A DNA stretch of 64,000 nt from Fasciolopsis buskii. Its lineage: Eukaryota > Platyhelminthes > Trematoda > Plagiorchiida > Fasciolidae. Below are positions 1-14,384 of this stretch, piece by piece. Under the pieces are notes generated by a model. That model had not been told where the DNA came from and searched no databases. It was given only the letters and a program-made list of their open reading frames with translations. The stretch lies in the NCBI GenBank assembly GCA_008360955.1, contig LUCM01006803.1, forward strand, positions 203,373 to 267,372, written 5' to 3'. A program made the position numbers and the translations under genes. Every line of letters begins with the position of its first letter. Position 1 is the first letter of the stretch.

Positions 1-179
1 AAGGAACCCAGATTCAGAGGCTGACGAGGCTTGAGAAAATGTGAGCTACCAGAATGAAAACGACCCACTACACTACTTGACAATAAACCGTTGTGAGTAT
101 CGGGCGTGTTATCAATGGAGATACTATGGGTAGGCAGAAGGGGCAAACAGATTGGGTTGGAGACAGAAGAGACAGGTTG

Positions 180-470
180 AATAAAAGAGAAGGACCCCGC
201 TAACACAAGATGTTTTGGATGTCATCGCAAAATTTAAAAAATTGGGACGATTTATCCATTAGGTCCAAATGATCTGGTGATCGGTGAACCGGAAAAAACT
301 CGCCATTCTTCATCGATCAAACAGCCATTCACCACAACTTGCGTAGTCGACACAAGTACATGCAGCGCGAGTCCTCTGTCCCCTCAGACACTGGTTGACT
401 TATTTTGGTTGACACATGGTTCGATTTGGTTGGAGATGTCTATTCAGTGTGCCTGCAACTGAGCTAGTTG
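180..470 (+). pseudogene. possible LTR-retrotransposon gag zinc-knuckle / protease remnant
   Basis: One frame reads a cysteine pair (CFGCHRK) followed about 25 codons later by open sequence containing VVDTSTCSASPLSPQTL, then VDLFWLTHG. This order resembles the end of a gag zinc knuckle followed by the retropepsin active site, where the family motif is D-T-G with a small residue next; here the third residue is Ser. A stop lies between the two parts and the second Cys/His half of the knuckle is not preserved. No RT or integrase follows, so it would be an isolated fragment. The match rests on short motifs and may be chance. Confidence 0.28.
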
Positions 471-1744
471 GATGGCTGAAACCACTGGGTGACTAAAAGG
501 AAGTGTTCATACCAAATGGTTTGCATTTTTCTCAGGTAGCCGTAGTAATTTGTCACATTTTGCAACGCCACTTTGCCAGTTGTTTTTGCATTCGTTCAAT
601 AGTTCCGTTAGAACCTTGCCTCTCTGTACTAATGGGCGACACTATCTTCCATAGCTTTCTGTAACAACCTCGAGCGAATGCAATCAAGTTACAAGTTGGA
701 ATTTGGATAATCTATACGAACCCAAGCAAAGAAGTAATTTGCTGACAGATGGAGTAGTTCTACGATGCATTAAAATAACGCTGCTTTATCAATATTTTCC
801 TGTCTGTCTATGCAAAAGTTCCGTGGGTGCAGTAGGGGTTGTGGAAAGCGTTGCGAACTCTCATCCAGAATGAACTTACTTACAAGGAACCGATACCACA
901 TTTAGTCCAACAGATGAGATATCCTAACCCTAGGTGCAATAATAAGCACTTAACTTAATGATAACAGATGTGCAAACCCCAGAGGCGGTCAATTCGGACC
1001 CAAGACTCGATGATGATGAGTCAGATAATAAGTGACAGTCGATCACGTCTGACAAACGGCTCGATCGAGCAAGCAGATGCACCAGAACCAGGGAGCGGAT
1101 CGTAAAGGGATGGTCGTTACGGCGATCATTCCGAATCATTTTGGTGACACTCGGAAACGAGCAAACGATTCCAGACAGAATAGGGGGGTTGTGCAGGGCA
1201 TGAACTTAGAAGACCCGAAATTTCAGCCAACTTGCGAAATCGCAGTGGATTCGCCTACATGACACAACAACGAGAAACCCATAAGCGCATGTCATTTTCG
1301 GGACAACACTGTACACCGGAACGGCGTGATTTAGAAAAGGTCAACTGTCCGGGTGAACTTGGTGAAGCGTGACGGGCTGATGGGCCGGTATTTCTATGCT
1401 TAAATGAATGCGGAAAAAGAAATGAGAAATACTGTGGTTTAAAGAAGAAGCTCAAGTAACTGAGACCGGATCGACAAAGCCTCTCAATTCACAAACTCGT
1501 AAAAAATTGAATGATGACAAAGAGTATTTATAATCCATTAACGTGCAGTCAGCTGCTCGTGACTGTTCCGGAGGAGCGAATTTCCACAGTGTCAAGTGAT
1601 AGTAACATCTCCAGCCAAATTTGCTTCTTGGATCATCATGTTAGGCGTGTATCGTCTATGGCTTACTACCTGACCTGATTGGATCTGCTTCCTCACGTTC
1701 GTTTACATTTGTAGTGAATCACTGCGTAAGAGGAGTATTAGTCG
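471..1744. other. unrecognised intergenic DNA
   Basis: No convincing coding region or repeat is seen. Open frames of 60-70 codons on both strands have no family motifs. The stretch separates the possible gag fragment from the Pao/BEL piece. Confidence 0.5.
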
Positions 1745-2570
1745 TTCTTCATAAATTATATCCCACACTAAAATTGGAAGCAGGTCCACCATAGTCTGCC
1801 ACCATTTTAAGTACTCTGTGTACATCTCGCCTTAAGATAGCTTTGGCCGTCCTTTCATTGACTGTGCTAACAGGCTCGTCAGCAATAATTTCACATTCCA
1901 TAACTCTTCCAAGTGGCCAAAGTCTTACTTGTTCATGGTCTGATTTAGGGAGTGCAACGTAGCCGATCTTGTCATTTAAGCGGCTCACTTCCGGTTTGGA
2001 GCATCACTGTGCATTCTAGTGGTCACCGACGCCAGAAGGCTCACATTAACATCGTTATCTGTTTTCACCGTTTCTTGCAAACTCAGGGGAGACCTGAGAC
2101 ACTGTCGACTATTCCGTTAACAGCAGACCTTTTAGCGTCAGATCACCATTCCGAATGTCTCCCGACAGGGAAAATAACGGTCGATTGTTCAGTATCCTTT
2201 CGATCTTCATCAGCATAATGTTAGGTGAATCTTCCGTCGGTTGACTTTGATTATTCAGACCAAATAAAGTCCTGCTAACTGAACCAGTTATCTCCTTACA
2301 GATTACGTCTCGGTGAATAATATGGGGAGGGCTAAAGTGACACCGAATTTCTGGGTGAGGAATCAAAGATGGATTTTTGAGAGAAGTTTCATAGCTGCTG
2401 TAGCAAACGTCGACCCGTTATCGCTATGGATGTGTGCTGAGTAACCTCGACTAAACACAAATCTCATCGGAGCATTGATAAAAATATGTGCGGTTAAGTC
2501 ATGTAACATTCGAGGTTTGCACGTTCGTTGTCATTGTGGTAGTTGCACAAAGGCTTTGGATATCTCATTT
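1745..2570 (-). mobile_element. Pao/BEL-type LTR retrotransposon: integrase end and C-terminal domain, degraded
   Basis: Read right to left on the minus strand, the frames give HIFINAPMRFVFSRGY, then IHSDNGSTF (the second catalytic Asp region of a DDE integrase, at about 2400-2430). Next come MLMKIERILNNRPLF (compare the conserved IE..LNSRPL segment of Pao/BEL integrases) and, at 1749-1988, a segment with LWPLGRVMECE and AILRRDVHRVLKM. That last part matches the small barrel domain following Pao/BEL integrases, where a 'W-x-G-R-V' strand precedes 'LRRPV-K-L'. Several frame changes and stops interrupt it. RT, RNase H and LTRs are not seen, so this is an isolated 3' part of a pol gene. Confidence 0.65.
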
Positions 2571-5500
2571 GCTGGGCCAGATGGAGCGTCCGTTCCCTAC
2601 GAGTCACTCAATCTTGGACGACATTCCGCCACAGAATAACTAGCTAAAGACTTAAAATATCCTCTGAAAGTATTACCCGATATATGGATTTAAAGTTTAC
2701 TCTTTGCAATGCTGCTTTTCTCGTATAAGGATTTTGATTTGCGAGCAGCCTGATTTCAGAGATAAATAAACAATTATATATATATATATAATGTCTTGCC
2801 AGAATTGAATCTGTAACATCAGGAGTGTGCATGGAAGCTCTTCGTCGAAGAGTCCACAGAAGAACCACAGCTGTGATTCGTTGATAATTCTTTGTCAGTT
2901 GGGCTGAGCCAACCTTAGAAACGAGAGCAGAATGCCCCAGAATATACATATGTATATATAGAAGCAGCCCGGGAGAACACGACCGGTTTCGCGGTTATTA
3001 TCGAATGCCGAGAGTTTTCGGAGTGAATTAAAGAGTTCCAAATAATTAGACGTATTTTCTGCTAAGTGCCAGGTAGACCCTTGGAAAAATCACGCATTAA
3101 TTAGTGTGTCAAAAAGTGCTACTGTATTTTGTTCGATTGAAAATAAATGCGCATTGATGGGTGTCCAACGTACCTTTTTTAATGTGCATTATTCAAATGG
3201 AAGAAAGAATTCAGTAAGTGACAAAATTATCGTCGCTGCAAGTGGTTTCTGCTTGATTCACCCTTTACTGAAAGCAGTCAAAAGTCGATATTGTTGTCTA
3301 AAATTTTTCTCAATGGGTGCACAAAATCCACAGTTGCTTTTTGCGCTTTTGATTATTATGCATAAATCCTGCTCATGGAGTATTCCATGGCGATCACTGT
3401 TGGAAAAAACAGGTAACCTATAAGTCTGATTCGTTCATTTTTATCAAATTCGCAAGTGTAGCGGCAGTTGTCGGTGACTTACTGTGCATGTCATTTCATG
3501 ACTGATGCACTTCACAGTTTGTGGTTTTGAGACTGAGAAAGTCGCGTTGGGCAGGATTAAATATAGATCCGTTACCGCGTACACTTTCTGCGATGTTTGT
3601 AAACTCAAGTATGGCGATTTTGCAGACTGGAAATTCGATGGGAATTTTTGATCAATTTCCATCTACGTTTGTCAAGATTCCAGAATTCTGCCACACACCT
3701 AGAAGTTGCGAGAAAGTGGAGTTATTTGGCCGAATGCATATTCACCTTGAAGTTGTCGACAGTTTGTTGTGATCAGTTAGTGATCTGGCGGTCAATGTGC
3801 ACTTCCGACTGAATTTCAGTGGTGTATCTTTATTTCTTTTCTCATTCATTCAACTACGGCTTATTTTTCCACGTATCTTTTGTCCACTGCGTCTATCCGC
3901 GTTTTCAGTGGGTATTTGTTGCCGCACTAAGAAACGGTATTCAGTACACTTATGCAGAACGAACGATCAGTGTAATACAAGATGTCATAGCTGGTGACCT
4001 CGGCTGTTGCACGACCGCAGTACCTCGACACACCTGTCAAGGCTTATGATTGACAAATTAAAAGCTTTACTAACTTCTTTGGGTGCATTAGATGCGTTCG
4101 TTGTGGCCTGCATATGGCTGAGAGAATGACGCTTCCCGTGATGGAAGCCCGGGGAGGAACAAATTTGGACACAGTGGGATGAAAATACGGGAACATACAT
4201 CTTTCACTTTGATTTTGACAGACGTAGCTGCGAATAATTCGCCAGATTATATGTACCTAGGTACTCAGAACTGTTGAATGCATGGCCGAAAGACGACCAT
4301 ATGCGGCATTTTTGCTCCAGTCTCAATCAGGACTCTGAACTTGTTTATCACGTTCTAGAGTTATCGGGACAATCTTTACGATTTTCACCCTTAATACCGT
4401 CCCAGATCTTAATTACAGTAGTGGAAAGCTTTTGAGCATAGAAAATGTCTCCCATATATAAGCAGTTTATGTCTGAGTGATGCATTACCAGAGAGGTAAT
4501 AGAGCTACCAATTTTGCTGCCATTCATTTCATTTCACGTAATTGCACGTCCGAAGTCGCTGACTTCTCATCCTGATCTGGCACCTAGACTTCTACTGATG
4601 TATGTTCATGAAACGATGTCACTGTATAGTCTGGTGGACCTGGTTTAAAATGACCAGTACCTCACACATTTATCGAAAGATGTGCAGGGATAATTTTCCT
4701 TATTTTCCTTTCGAATTACTCCTCTAAAAGAATCCCAGCCTATGGGACCGAAAAAATCTGCTCAACAGCTGTGTAAATGATCTCGAGTTTGGTGTAGTTG
4801 GTTTGATCCGCACTATGGAGGATTCCAAAGATGGCTTGTGAGTTCTCATGAACCATGTTCCACTGGGTAAACCTTGGTTATCCTACCAATTTTCTACTAT
4901 GGAAAAAACCAGGTAGGATTATTAGCAACGAGAGGGGTCCCGCACTTATTGACAGTTTCCAGCCGGAAAGTGTATGTTTAAAATATTTCATTTTGATGGG
5001 CAACTAAATACGAATAGGTCGCAGTCTAAGAACTTACACATTTTTGACATCACTGATTTACTTTCGTGTTTACATAGCGTACTCAATCAAACAATTACTT
5101 TCAAATGTTTTTTTTCTTTTTTATAAACCGCCTTAACCTTACCGTACTAGTTTTACGTTTGTTTCTAAAAATAGTGATCGGAACAGTTTTCCCCGGACCC
5201 CTTCATTTTCACTAACCATTACCAATATCTAGGGGGACAATTCTACGCAAATGCGAACGCCACCCATATGTTGTTCTCAGTATTTGATTTTGACATAATA
5301 TATTCAGTAGGCATCGTTTTCAAGAATTCTTGGGTGTGTGGTTCGTTCTATTGTTGAAGTTATCTTTTGGTGTCACCGCTTGCATGTTGTTTTACTTATC
5401 CTCGCTGACATTTGTACAGAATGTGCGTTCTCAGGGTAGCTGATATCGACGACATAACCAAAAAAATTTTACAAGATATCCGACTTTGCACATTTTGTGA

Positions 5501-6799
5501 GAAAAATTCTTAGTTCATGGTAAACAAAAATTGTTTCGTTAACAATACGTGCTTCCGGTTTCCTAGAAACAAGGCTTTTGGGATTACTGTCCTCCATTAA
5601 AACTCAGGAAAGCCATGCCAAAGTTATCCCCGGATTATTTTTTCCGACGTACCACGCAGGTATGTCATAGTTATCATCACGTGCTTTTAGGCCAGTTCGG
5701 AGGCACTACGGTCTTTGAAGATCAAATAATAACAGAGTAGGCAGACAAAAGGAAATAATGGGCAGTTCTCAAAACTGTGTGCAGTTATTCAATTTCGAAT
5801 ATTGTAGTCCCCGTTGAATTTTTGTCGGACGAATAGTCCCCAAACAAAGCTTGAGGCCAATAAGCCCAATATATTACCACGGTCCTCGTTACGAACACTC
5901 ATATTGGGATGCAGTGAAGACACAAAAATAATTTGCGTACTCTTATATAAATTTGAATACATATTATTTGCCATCAAAACTATGGGCTAGACAGAGCAAA
6001 GGAGATAAAAAGGTTTTGGCTTCAAAACACAACGCAAATCTTCCATTCCATCTACAGGCCGTCTGCTACCAATCGGAGCCTAAGAATCTTCCATGAAATC
6101 AACATCACTATGGCGTTCGTCAGCCTGCTTACTCCATTTTAGTCATCGCGATTGACTCTCGCTGAGGTACAGGAACACAGACCCCAGACATATATTCCGG
6201 GAAATATGTGAAAATTATTCTCCTACCGCAACCAATTTCATGAAAAGTTTTAATTGATATATTGGTCGTTCACAAATGAATTTGGTGCCCTACTTGAATC
6301 AAGTACTCAGTGGGTTTTCGTTAAATGATCTTAAGCGTATTTTCAGTGCATTATAAATCATGTTGGATTCCAGGATTGCCTTATGAAGAGCGTGCATTGA
6401 TTCTTTGACTTCTTTAGAATAATCAGTGATTCATCCGATGGCGGAAACAGTTACAAGTATTAACAGTTTCAAAGGATTAAACGACACTGATGACACTCTG
6501 CATATACCAAAACCGTTCGACATTGCCATTTTACTTTCAACACCAATTTTGGGTCACCACACTATGACAGCACTACCCCGAGACTTTCAGGATCCAGCAA
6601 AAGAATGGTGTCAGCGATGTTGGATGATGAGACGACAGCTGGTTGCCACCGAATATGTGGCCACCAGAGAAAATTGGCTTTCAGCTACAGACTGGTGACA
6701 GCAGTCAAAGGGCATTCCGGGCAGTTGATATTTCAGTGTCTGACAGATGACTTAAAACATGATACTATATGCAAAACAAACCTACGCAGCTGATGGACA
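2571..6799. other. unrecognised AT-rich intergenic DNA
   Basis: About 4.2 kb with no recognised gene. Open frames at 3106-3423 (+, 105 codons), 3521-3772 (+) and 6426-6698 (+) were read; none shows a domain motif or splice-compatible extension that I recognise. The last could be the degraded upstream part of the RT fragment beginning at 6.8 kb, but no RT motif is visible in it. Confidence 0.45.
2774..2791. repeat. (TA)n microsatellite
   Basis: About nine uninterrupted TA units inside AT-rich DNA. Confidence 0.9.
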
Positions 6800-7746
6800 G
6801 ACACACGTTTAAACGGGTCCATAGCCCCAACTAGCTCGCCCTATCATCTGTTTAAGTATGCTGATGACGTTGCCCTCCCTCAAGCCGTCCCGAACAAAGA
6901 TGGTTTTTAAAGATTTTCCAACATCTTATCTCCTGTCAACAATTTCTTTGCACGAGGTGGTTTAAACTTCAACACATCTAAATATTTCGAATGTCTTTTC
7001 TCTTTCTCGGTCAGCCTACCCATCCAGAACGTCTTCCACTAACTCAAAAACGCTTACCAGGGTTGATTCTGTGAAATACTTAGAAGTCACTATTGATAAA
7101 AATCTGAAGTGGACTGCTCACATTTCTACCCGTGCGAAAATTGTCCGGCGGCCGTCACTTCAAATCAGGAATCTTTGATACTACAAGGCGAATCAAAACA
7201 CCATCTTCCGATTTGTACACCAATATGTTCTTTACTGTTCTCCAATTATCTATCCAAATTTACTTAAAAAACCCTAAAATTCTTTGCCGGGGACTGTCAA
7301 TTATTAGCCGTGTCCTTCCTACCACTAACTGAATTTTCCCTTAATCTATGTGGTCAACACTTATCAGCGTATGAGAAATTTGCTCACAAAATTCCTTCTG
7401 ATCTCACGTGTCCTCTTCACAACGATCTTTCAAAGTGTCGCTCTCATATTTCTACACGATCCGCTTTTCTTTCCATATACTCTTGAATCAACATCTACAG
7501 GATATCCACTGTTCCGTATTTAGCTCGAACTTCGACTACTCGTGACAGAGTTTCAGCCGAATTACTGGGCAACCTATCAAAAGGTGCTATGATTATTCTT
7601 CGAGGAGTTTATATATTTTTCACTAGGTGATGATTATACTTTTATTTTATTTATATATTTCTTCCATTTTGTATTTGCCCTCACAATTTTTTGCTGAAAC
7701 GTGACGTTATTCGCTGTACGCAAACATCTTTACAATACAATACAGT
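6800..7746 (+). mobile_element. non-LTR retrotransposon RT fragment with 3' end
   Basis: The plus strand reads SPYHLFKYADDVALPQAV at about 6837-6890; the Y-A-D-D box (6857-6868) is the RT catalytic motif. Downstream, after frame changes, come a SSKSFECLF-like segment (here TSKYFECLFSF), LEVTIDKNLKWTAHIST (about 7081-7130) and CRGLSIISRV (about 7290). That is the usual order after the catalytic box in CR1/jockey-like RTs. The coding part fades by about 7620. An AT-rich tail follows and ends near 7735 in repeated ACAAT units, a plausible 3' terminus. Stops and shifts make it non-functional; endonuclease and ORF1 are absent, as in a 5'-truncated insertion. Confidence 0.7.
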
Positions 7747-10700
7747 AGTCCACGTGATCGTGGAGTGAGCAGCAGAAACGGCCAGCATACACAGAGAACT
7801 CTACCCCACCCTGATATCCGTTTTTTCGAACATTATATAAATCAGAGTTTTAATACACATGACGGGCACAGTGTCTGTTGCCCCCCCTCTCCGTAAAACT
7901 GTGAGTATTGTAATCAAGTCCATCTCAGTTTTTCCTGCCGCAAACCGGCAACAACATGGTTGTTTTAAAGTGATAAGGGTTGAAAGCGGGTTTAACTCAT
8001 ATAATGCTGTGCAGTTTGCAACACGGTCATTTGCAGCATGTGATCGCTTTGGCAATATTGGTCGGCCAAATAGTTTATAGAACTAGGTTCTGTTTCAAAC
8101 CCGGCTCATCATTTTCACTTTTGCAGATACGGTCACAGTAGGATGCCACACACAAGGTAAGAAAAGGACATTGAAGCTTTGCATAATGGGAAAATATTTA
8201 CCCTCTGTAGTGCCGCTAAACTGGTATGGCGGCAGTACTGTGCAATTTCAAGCTAGCAGTAAATTTGGTTACAATATGGAACTTCTCACTACTTGGGCAA
8301 GTTTATCTAAGCCTTGAAGCAACCCCAGAGGCTGCCTCATGGCGCTGTCCCAATATTTTGCCCTAGTGTTTGGACTAGACCCAAGTTTGCCACATCGGGC
8401 AAACTGCTTGAACCGATTTGCATTCTGGGTGCATGCCAATGTTCAATTTTTCGCGTTACCCTATTCGAACTTCAAATGGTTGGCACAAGTTTAGTCTTAT
8501 CCTCGACCATAGATCTGAAGAACTCTTTTTTACACTCTGAAGAGGTGCCCGTTCGGCAAAAGTCTGTTATTGGCCTTCGAAGGGCAGTCTCTTCCTTGGC
8601 CACGGGCATTAGTGAATCTCAGACTGAGTTCCTTTAGTGACCAAATTAGATCAGGATGCAACCAAACATCTCTAAAAACCCTAAATTTCTTGGCGAATCC
8701 CAATTATTGTTAGTGTACTTTATGTTTAAAATCAACTCTTTATGTTTATTTATGAAAAAATGCACAGAAATTTATCCTTAATGTGGAGGTTCGATTGCTC
8801 AGCTTACAAATGGCTGGAGCTATGAACCAATGGGGTTCCCCAGGTCCATAGGCTTTCCAAAAAAGTGGCCTTAATTGATTAATTATTTCCGAGGGAAAAC
8901 ATATACAAATTTTGAGACTGCATTCTCTAACAGTCTACTAAAATGGATGTTCTAGAAACTTTAATTGTTATGTTTATTCAGTTGTGGTTGGGAGATTCCG
9001 TCGGTAACACACACAGACGTTCACAGTTCCAAGCAATCAGTAATTCTGAGAAATTTAACTTCAAATTTTTGGTACAATACAGTTCTTGAAAGAGGGAAAA
9101 TAGCGATAGCCGAAATGGAATTGAATAACTTGTTAGGCTTTCTACCCCAGAAAAGGGTAAAAATATATTGCAGTTCTTATTTTCCTGATTTAGTTTAAGT
9201 GAAGGGATAGGATGCATACAAGCAGCAGCCGCTGACTATACGTTAATCAGCACGATTTATCCTTGGTACGGGTAACCTGTTAACTCAGCTTCTATTGTTC
9301 AAATAATCTTGCGTTGACCGACCACCGGAGCTATGAAAGTCAGTGTGATTCCAAAATCTTGTGTCAGACTACCGCAAAGCCTGCAGCCTAGCAAGCATTT
9401 CTGATGTTATAGTATGGTTCACTCGTAAATTTCTCAAGTACTGTTGCTTAACTTTGGAACGTTTTTAGCTTAGTCGACCAATTATTGTCTGCGGTCGGTG
9501 ATTAAGTTTTAGTGCGACCGTCTCACTGCAGTAGGACATGAAGTTCGCCTAATTCTTTTTCTTTGGAAGTAAAAGGCTAGGGACCACGCCATTTGCGAGT
9601 CTCAACACAGATGCATCTCATAGGCTACCGCTCCCTTATCCTTTTCCGCCTCACTACGTGCTCGTAGAGACTTCGCTTTTCTTTTCCATTACAACAGATG
9701 GGTATGGATCCCAAAAGGTAGTTGCAAGTTTCGACGGATGAAGATCGTTAAATTCTGTCATTCGAAGTGTAACCCGGTGGCAATCAGATAACTAAATTAA
9801 CGCTTCCGCCGTTGGCCTTTTATGGGCTCATAGAATTTCTCAATTGCAAATTGAGTCTTCATGTAGTCCCCACTAGCCAAAGGTATACAGTTTATGGTTA
9901 TTTTACGAGCTCTGTCAACGAGTTTTTGCAGCGTAATGCCTCAGTTTCATAGTCTCAGTGGCTACGAATGAAACGATTGCAGCTCTACTATATTCTGACC
10001 TCGGAACGACAAGAGAAATATTTAGGTAGGCATTTCGCAAATTTTTATTCATTATTGCGGATCATTCGGGTCATACTAAGTAGTCTCAACATCCATCAGA
10101 GTTTGAATGATGCACCAAAAAGAGGTTTATGGTAAACGCCGATCACTTTGAAGCCCATTCAAGACAGTCGAAGTTTATAATGTTTCACTCGAGCCCTCAT
10201 GGACAGCCAGATTCCGGAGTAGAGATTCAAGTACATTAGCAAGAACGAAAAGCATGGTATCACAGTCCAACCATGTGGATGCTTGACTACACCGAACAGC
10301 GGCCCCGAAGGAGAGTTCTCAGAAGCCGAGCCAACTGGGGCCAGCCAAGTTTCCGTGGGAGACATTGTAATTTAGTATGATCTAACACGAACGATGCTAC
10401 GTCATTGTCCCTGTTCTCAAGACTTAGGACTCTGATAATCAAGATTTTGGTCCACCCTGAAGTCTTATTAGTCACAAGCTCACCGGTTTCTGGACCCCTC
10501 TCCGGATCTGTTAAATTTGGTTTTTCCCCCAGTGTGGGAGAAATATCGGCCACATGCTTCAGTTAACATGCGCTTGCATCTTCTGTTGTGTCAACAGCAT
10601 TTTATACCATTTCAAACGGGGTCTCCGATGTACCACACCAGAGTCCTGCATAAGCAAGTTTAACATGGAAAAGCAGCAGGTATGAAAACAGCAGGCAACC

Positions 10701-13700
10701 TAGATATGTTCACCTTACTGCGAATGTAATGCTGAATGTATGTTCAGACAACTGTGGGCGGTAGGGTACTGTGAAAGCAAAGATGCTGTCCAAGCGGCAC
10801 AATATCTTTCAAATTGCCTCCAAATATTCATCATATTGACGCTTCCTATTCCTTTGCATGACGTGCTAAAACCGGACGTGTTTCATCAATGTAGATGTTT
10901 ATGTGCAAGTACTTCCGTGACATTGATTGTCTAATGGGTGTTATGTATTTTTTGAAAAACCGTTCGATACGACCTTTTGTCTTGTAGGCAGCTTTAGTCC
11001 CATCTTCACTCACTTTACTAGGTCTTTTTTCCAAAACTGAATGTAACGAAATATATGTTGTAGTCATGCGGTAATTTCTTTGAGGTTTTTATTTGTCAAC
11101 TTTTGTTTAAATGATGCGCTTTTGCAAACACTTACCGCGATCTGCCTGCAAACTCGACCGGAGGTAGGTATTTCGGGCATGCGGCTTAACAGTGTGTTGC
11201 ACGCATCATTCATAGAGTTCAGCTCGTGCAATATTTTACACGCATATGTTATTTTTACCCTAGAATGTCTCTAATGCCGCCCTGGGGGAGAATTTGGGAT
11301 TAGCCAATAACTATGCCATGGAGAAGGAGATAAAACTTACTCAACTGTTTTTTCTTCATTTCCCTGCGGCCCAGTCATGTATGGTTGAACATGGTGTTAA
11401 TAAGTGTATGACAAGTCTGTGTAGCGATATCATTCACGACTGTGTATCTGGTAGATCTCTTTGCTAGTCCAAATCCTGCTTCAAATCTTCGGGATAAATC
11501 TGTTGACACACTTAGTATTTTTAGTGCATCCGGCAATCAGGAAAGTTATAGACCAAATTTTGGTGATAATTTCACAAGATTTATAATGTGGTTTCACAAA
11601 ACACCATTTCGGTTTCTGCTGGGGATTTCGACTGTTCCTATAGGGTAAAATTCCCTACTCTTTACCTGAAACGACTAGTTCCACTAGCACTGAACATGTT
11701 GAATTACTAACTGTTAAGCAGTGGTCACAGAGAAAATTCTTGTTTGAATTATACTATGGCAACAGATTGATTGCGGTTAAAAACCCTATTTATTTACCGG
11801 CCAGTTTCCAAGGTTGTCGTCATAGCCCATAGCGCTTACAGCTGCAGTCCGCATGCAGCTTTCTCTAGCCAATTTGCAGGTCATGTTAGAAGAATCCACA
11901 CGAGTACTAACTGATTTGCCGATTGATCGAGGCACAATTTTTTGCATGCCTCGACGGACATCTAAACGCGTATTTCGAATTTGGGTGTATGTTTGTCAAG
12001 ATTTCGAAGTTCTCTCCAGACTATTTTTGAATTTTGCACTAGTAAGCCGAACAAATGCCTGGAAGTCCGGCTGCACATTATATTAATATTCCGCGGATCT
12101 TCCAGAGAGTTGTCGCCTGTTATCGGTCGAATGGTGGAACGAAAGTTTCACATATTCCTCGTTGATGTTTACTCTGACATGATTTGGTGACGTCCACGTC
12201 CTCCTTGGTGATTTAGTGATGGAATCGAAGACTATCCTAGTAGAAATACTTTTTATGCAGCACCACACGGTTGCGTGACTTGGTGGGAATTAATTTAGAC
12301 TTTGGCGGCAAATCCGTCTTTTGCTACACATGTTTCTCTTTGTGATATTTCTGGAGGGCAATAAGTGCGCCGTTTTGCACCATCTTCGATGGCGTCTAGC
12401 GTTACGTTAGGTTAGCCACATGATGAAGTAGGGTCTTCCAGCTCCATATAACTGCTTGTTGCAGAAAGTGCAAATGCACAAATCTCGGTATGTGCATCTT
12501 TATTCGGTTTAACGATCAGACGATTATCGGAAGGAACTGGAGTTACAACGAAATTCAAAAGGTGCAATGGAACTATTATCAATGGATGCAACATTTGTCA
12601 TGGTTCCTCAGAGGAATTGTCAAGGACAATTTCCGTTAGGATGAAATATTCTTTTCTTTAGAAAACTCGTTCTCAAGTCGTAGTCTGTAAATGATGAGGA
12701 GATCAATTAGCAATCAAGAAGGACGGAACACAGATGAGTCATACCTCAACCTGTTTTGTTAATCTATTCCACGTCCGCAAAACAGGGAAGAATGGTCACA
12801 AAGTAAGAATGCATCCTGATGTTTTATATTTTCGGTAACTTTTCCAGGTCTCCAACAACCTCACGGAATTAATAGGCACCGGGCGCCCGTTCCATGATTG
12901 TACACTTGGGACTCTCACAATTTGAGTATCAAATGATAATATTTAGGTCGCCCTTGCCCAGCACATTCATGCCATTCATAAAACGCTCGACGCTTAAAGC
13001 GTCTATTTCAACACACTCGTGGGCCCGGTATATCTAGCTAAAAAATAAATCTCGTTACTGGATCTGTACATAAGAGTTTTCAGACATAAAGCAGTTGTGG
13101 ACATGGGAAAGAATATCGCTGCAATCAGATTCAGCGTACTAGGGGATACCATGGCCAAACATATTAGTGATACAGAAAGTGAGAAAGCAAAATGGACTGT
13201 CTAGACCTCCCCAAAATTCGACTTTTGAAAAATTACCAATAGCAGTGGGAGATCCCCGTTATTAGGTTGGCGAATTTTAAAATTTAAATAAGAAACTGGA
13301 AACTGATTCCGGCTATGAAAAAGTGGTAAGTACATAATAAAATGTATCTCCTATTTTAGTTGCAGTTCTTGCTTAAGGTTCCCATAGAGGTTACCAGAGA
13401 GTGCGCCGAAAACGTGCTCAGACTAATAACGACCGTAAATTCCTCGCTCAGTTTGAATGAAAAAAGGTACGATAAAATTTCTCTTCAAAGCGGATAATAC
13501 TGCACCGTCATCACTGGTAAGTTAGCGTAAATAATGTTGTCTCATATTTCGTTTGCCGGAAAAACTTCCCGCACAACATACAACGCATTGAGATGAAATT
13601 AATGCACTGTATAGGATCTACTAAACCTAACAGAATGCCATACTTCCCAAAGAGCTTGAACTTGGTAGGCGACAACGAAAACGAAGTCAGTCCTGCCGCA

Positions 13701-14384
13701 GGCCTGCCCAATATGTCGCAAAAACTGTCTACCTAAATAATGCACCAATTTGTACTAACTTTATTCTAACGGGTTATTTCCTGGAGTTTTCACTTCCCTG
13801 GCATTATCCAAATAGAAAATGTTATGTCATTAAAATTGCAATTCATTCACGTCATATTACTATTCAAATTTTAATGGACTGGGGGAGAAACTATGATGCG
13901 CCTCTTATTTTTTACAGAAAAACAAGGATTCAAAAAACGTGTTTTGATCCGCATATGTGAAAATTAAATTGTATATAATCGAGAATTATATAGTTACTTA
14001 ATATTGCAATTTTTTATTCATTTTCCTAAAGGAAAAACATTGGAGGAATTTCCTGTGTTTCTGAAGTATTCTCGTCGTACATTTTCCTGTGGTTTATTGT
14101 GATAGTCGGCATGCCGTAAACATATTTGTCATTTAAACATTTGCGGATGGGACTTAGGGAAGCAGCACAGTTGTAATTAGGGGCAGTGCACAGTACGGGA
14201 AATAATCTCAATTATTTGAGTTAAAATTGAATTAGAGCTACCAGTCATGTGTAAGGTGAAACCTCATGTCGAACAACTTTTCGAATAAGGTATACAACAC
14301 CCTGCAAACTAGTGCTAACTGTATCGCGATAACTGATAGTGACATCGAACCGGTGCGTCGCAGTTCCAGTTCCGGTTCTAGTTA
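7747..14384. other. 6.6 kb of unrecognised intergenic DNA
   Basis: No gene, RT motif or clear repeat could be supported. The longer open frames were read without recognising any family: 8314-8637 (+, 107 codons), 10287-10553 (-, 88 codons) and 11853-12086 (+, 77 codons). None has a signal peptide, splice-like boundary or composition that stands out. It may contain transposon sequence too decayed to read by eye. Confidence 0.45.

Noticed and set aside
200..440. Apparent similarity between about 305-430 and 62800-62880 (shared TTCATCGATCAAACA and a later GTTGACTTATT)
   Set aside because: Only two short matches with unequal spacing and no extension; likely chance.
8790..8860. GGTTCGATTGC resembling a tRNA T-arm
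   Set aside because: No acceptor stem, D-arm or anticodon arm could be paired around it on either strand.
3600..12000. Shared TTTGTCAAGATT-type block at about 3670 and 11995, suggesting a dispersed repeat
   Set aside because: Similarity covers about 25 bp and does not extend either way.
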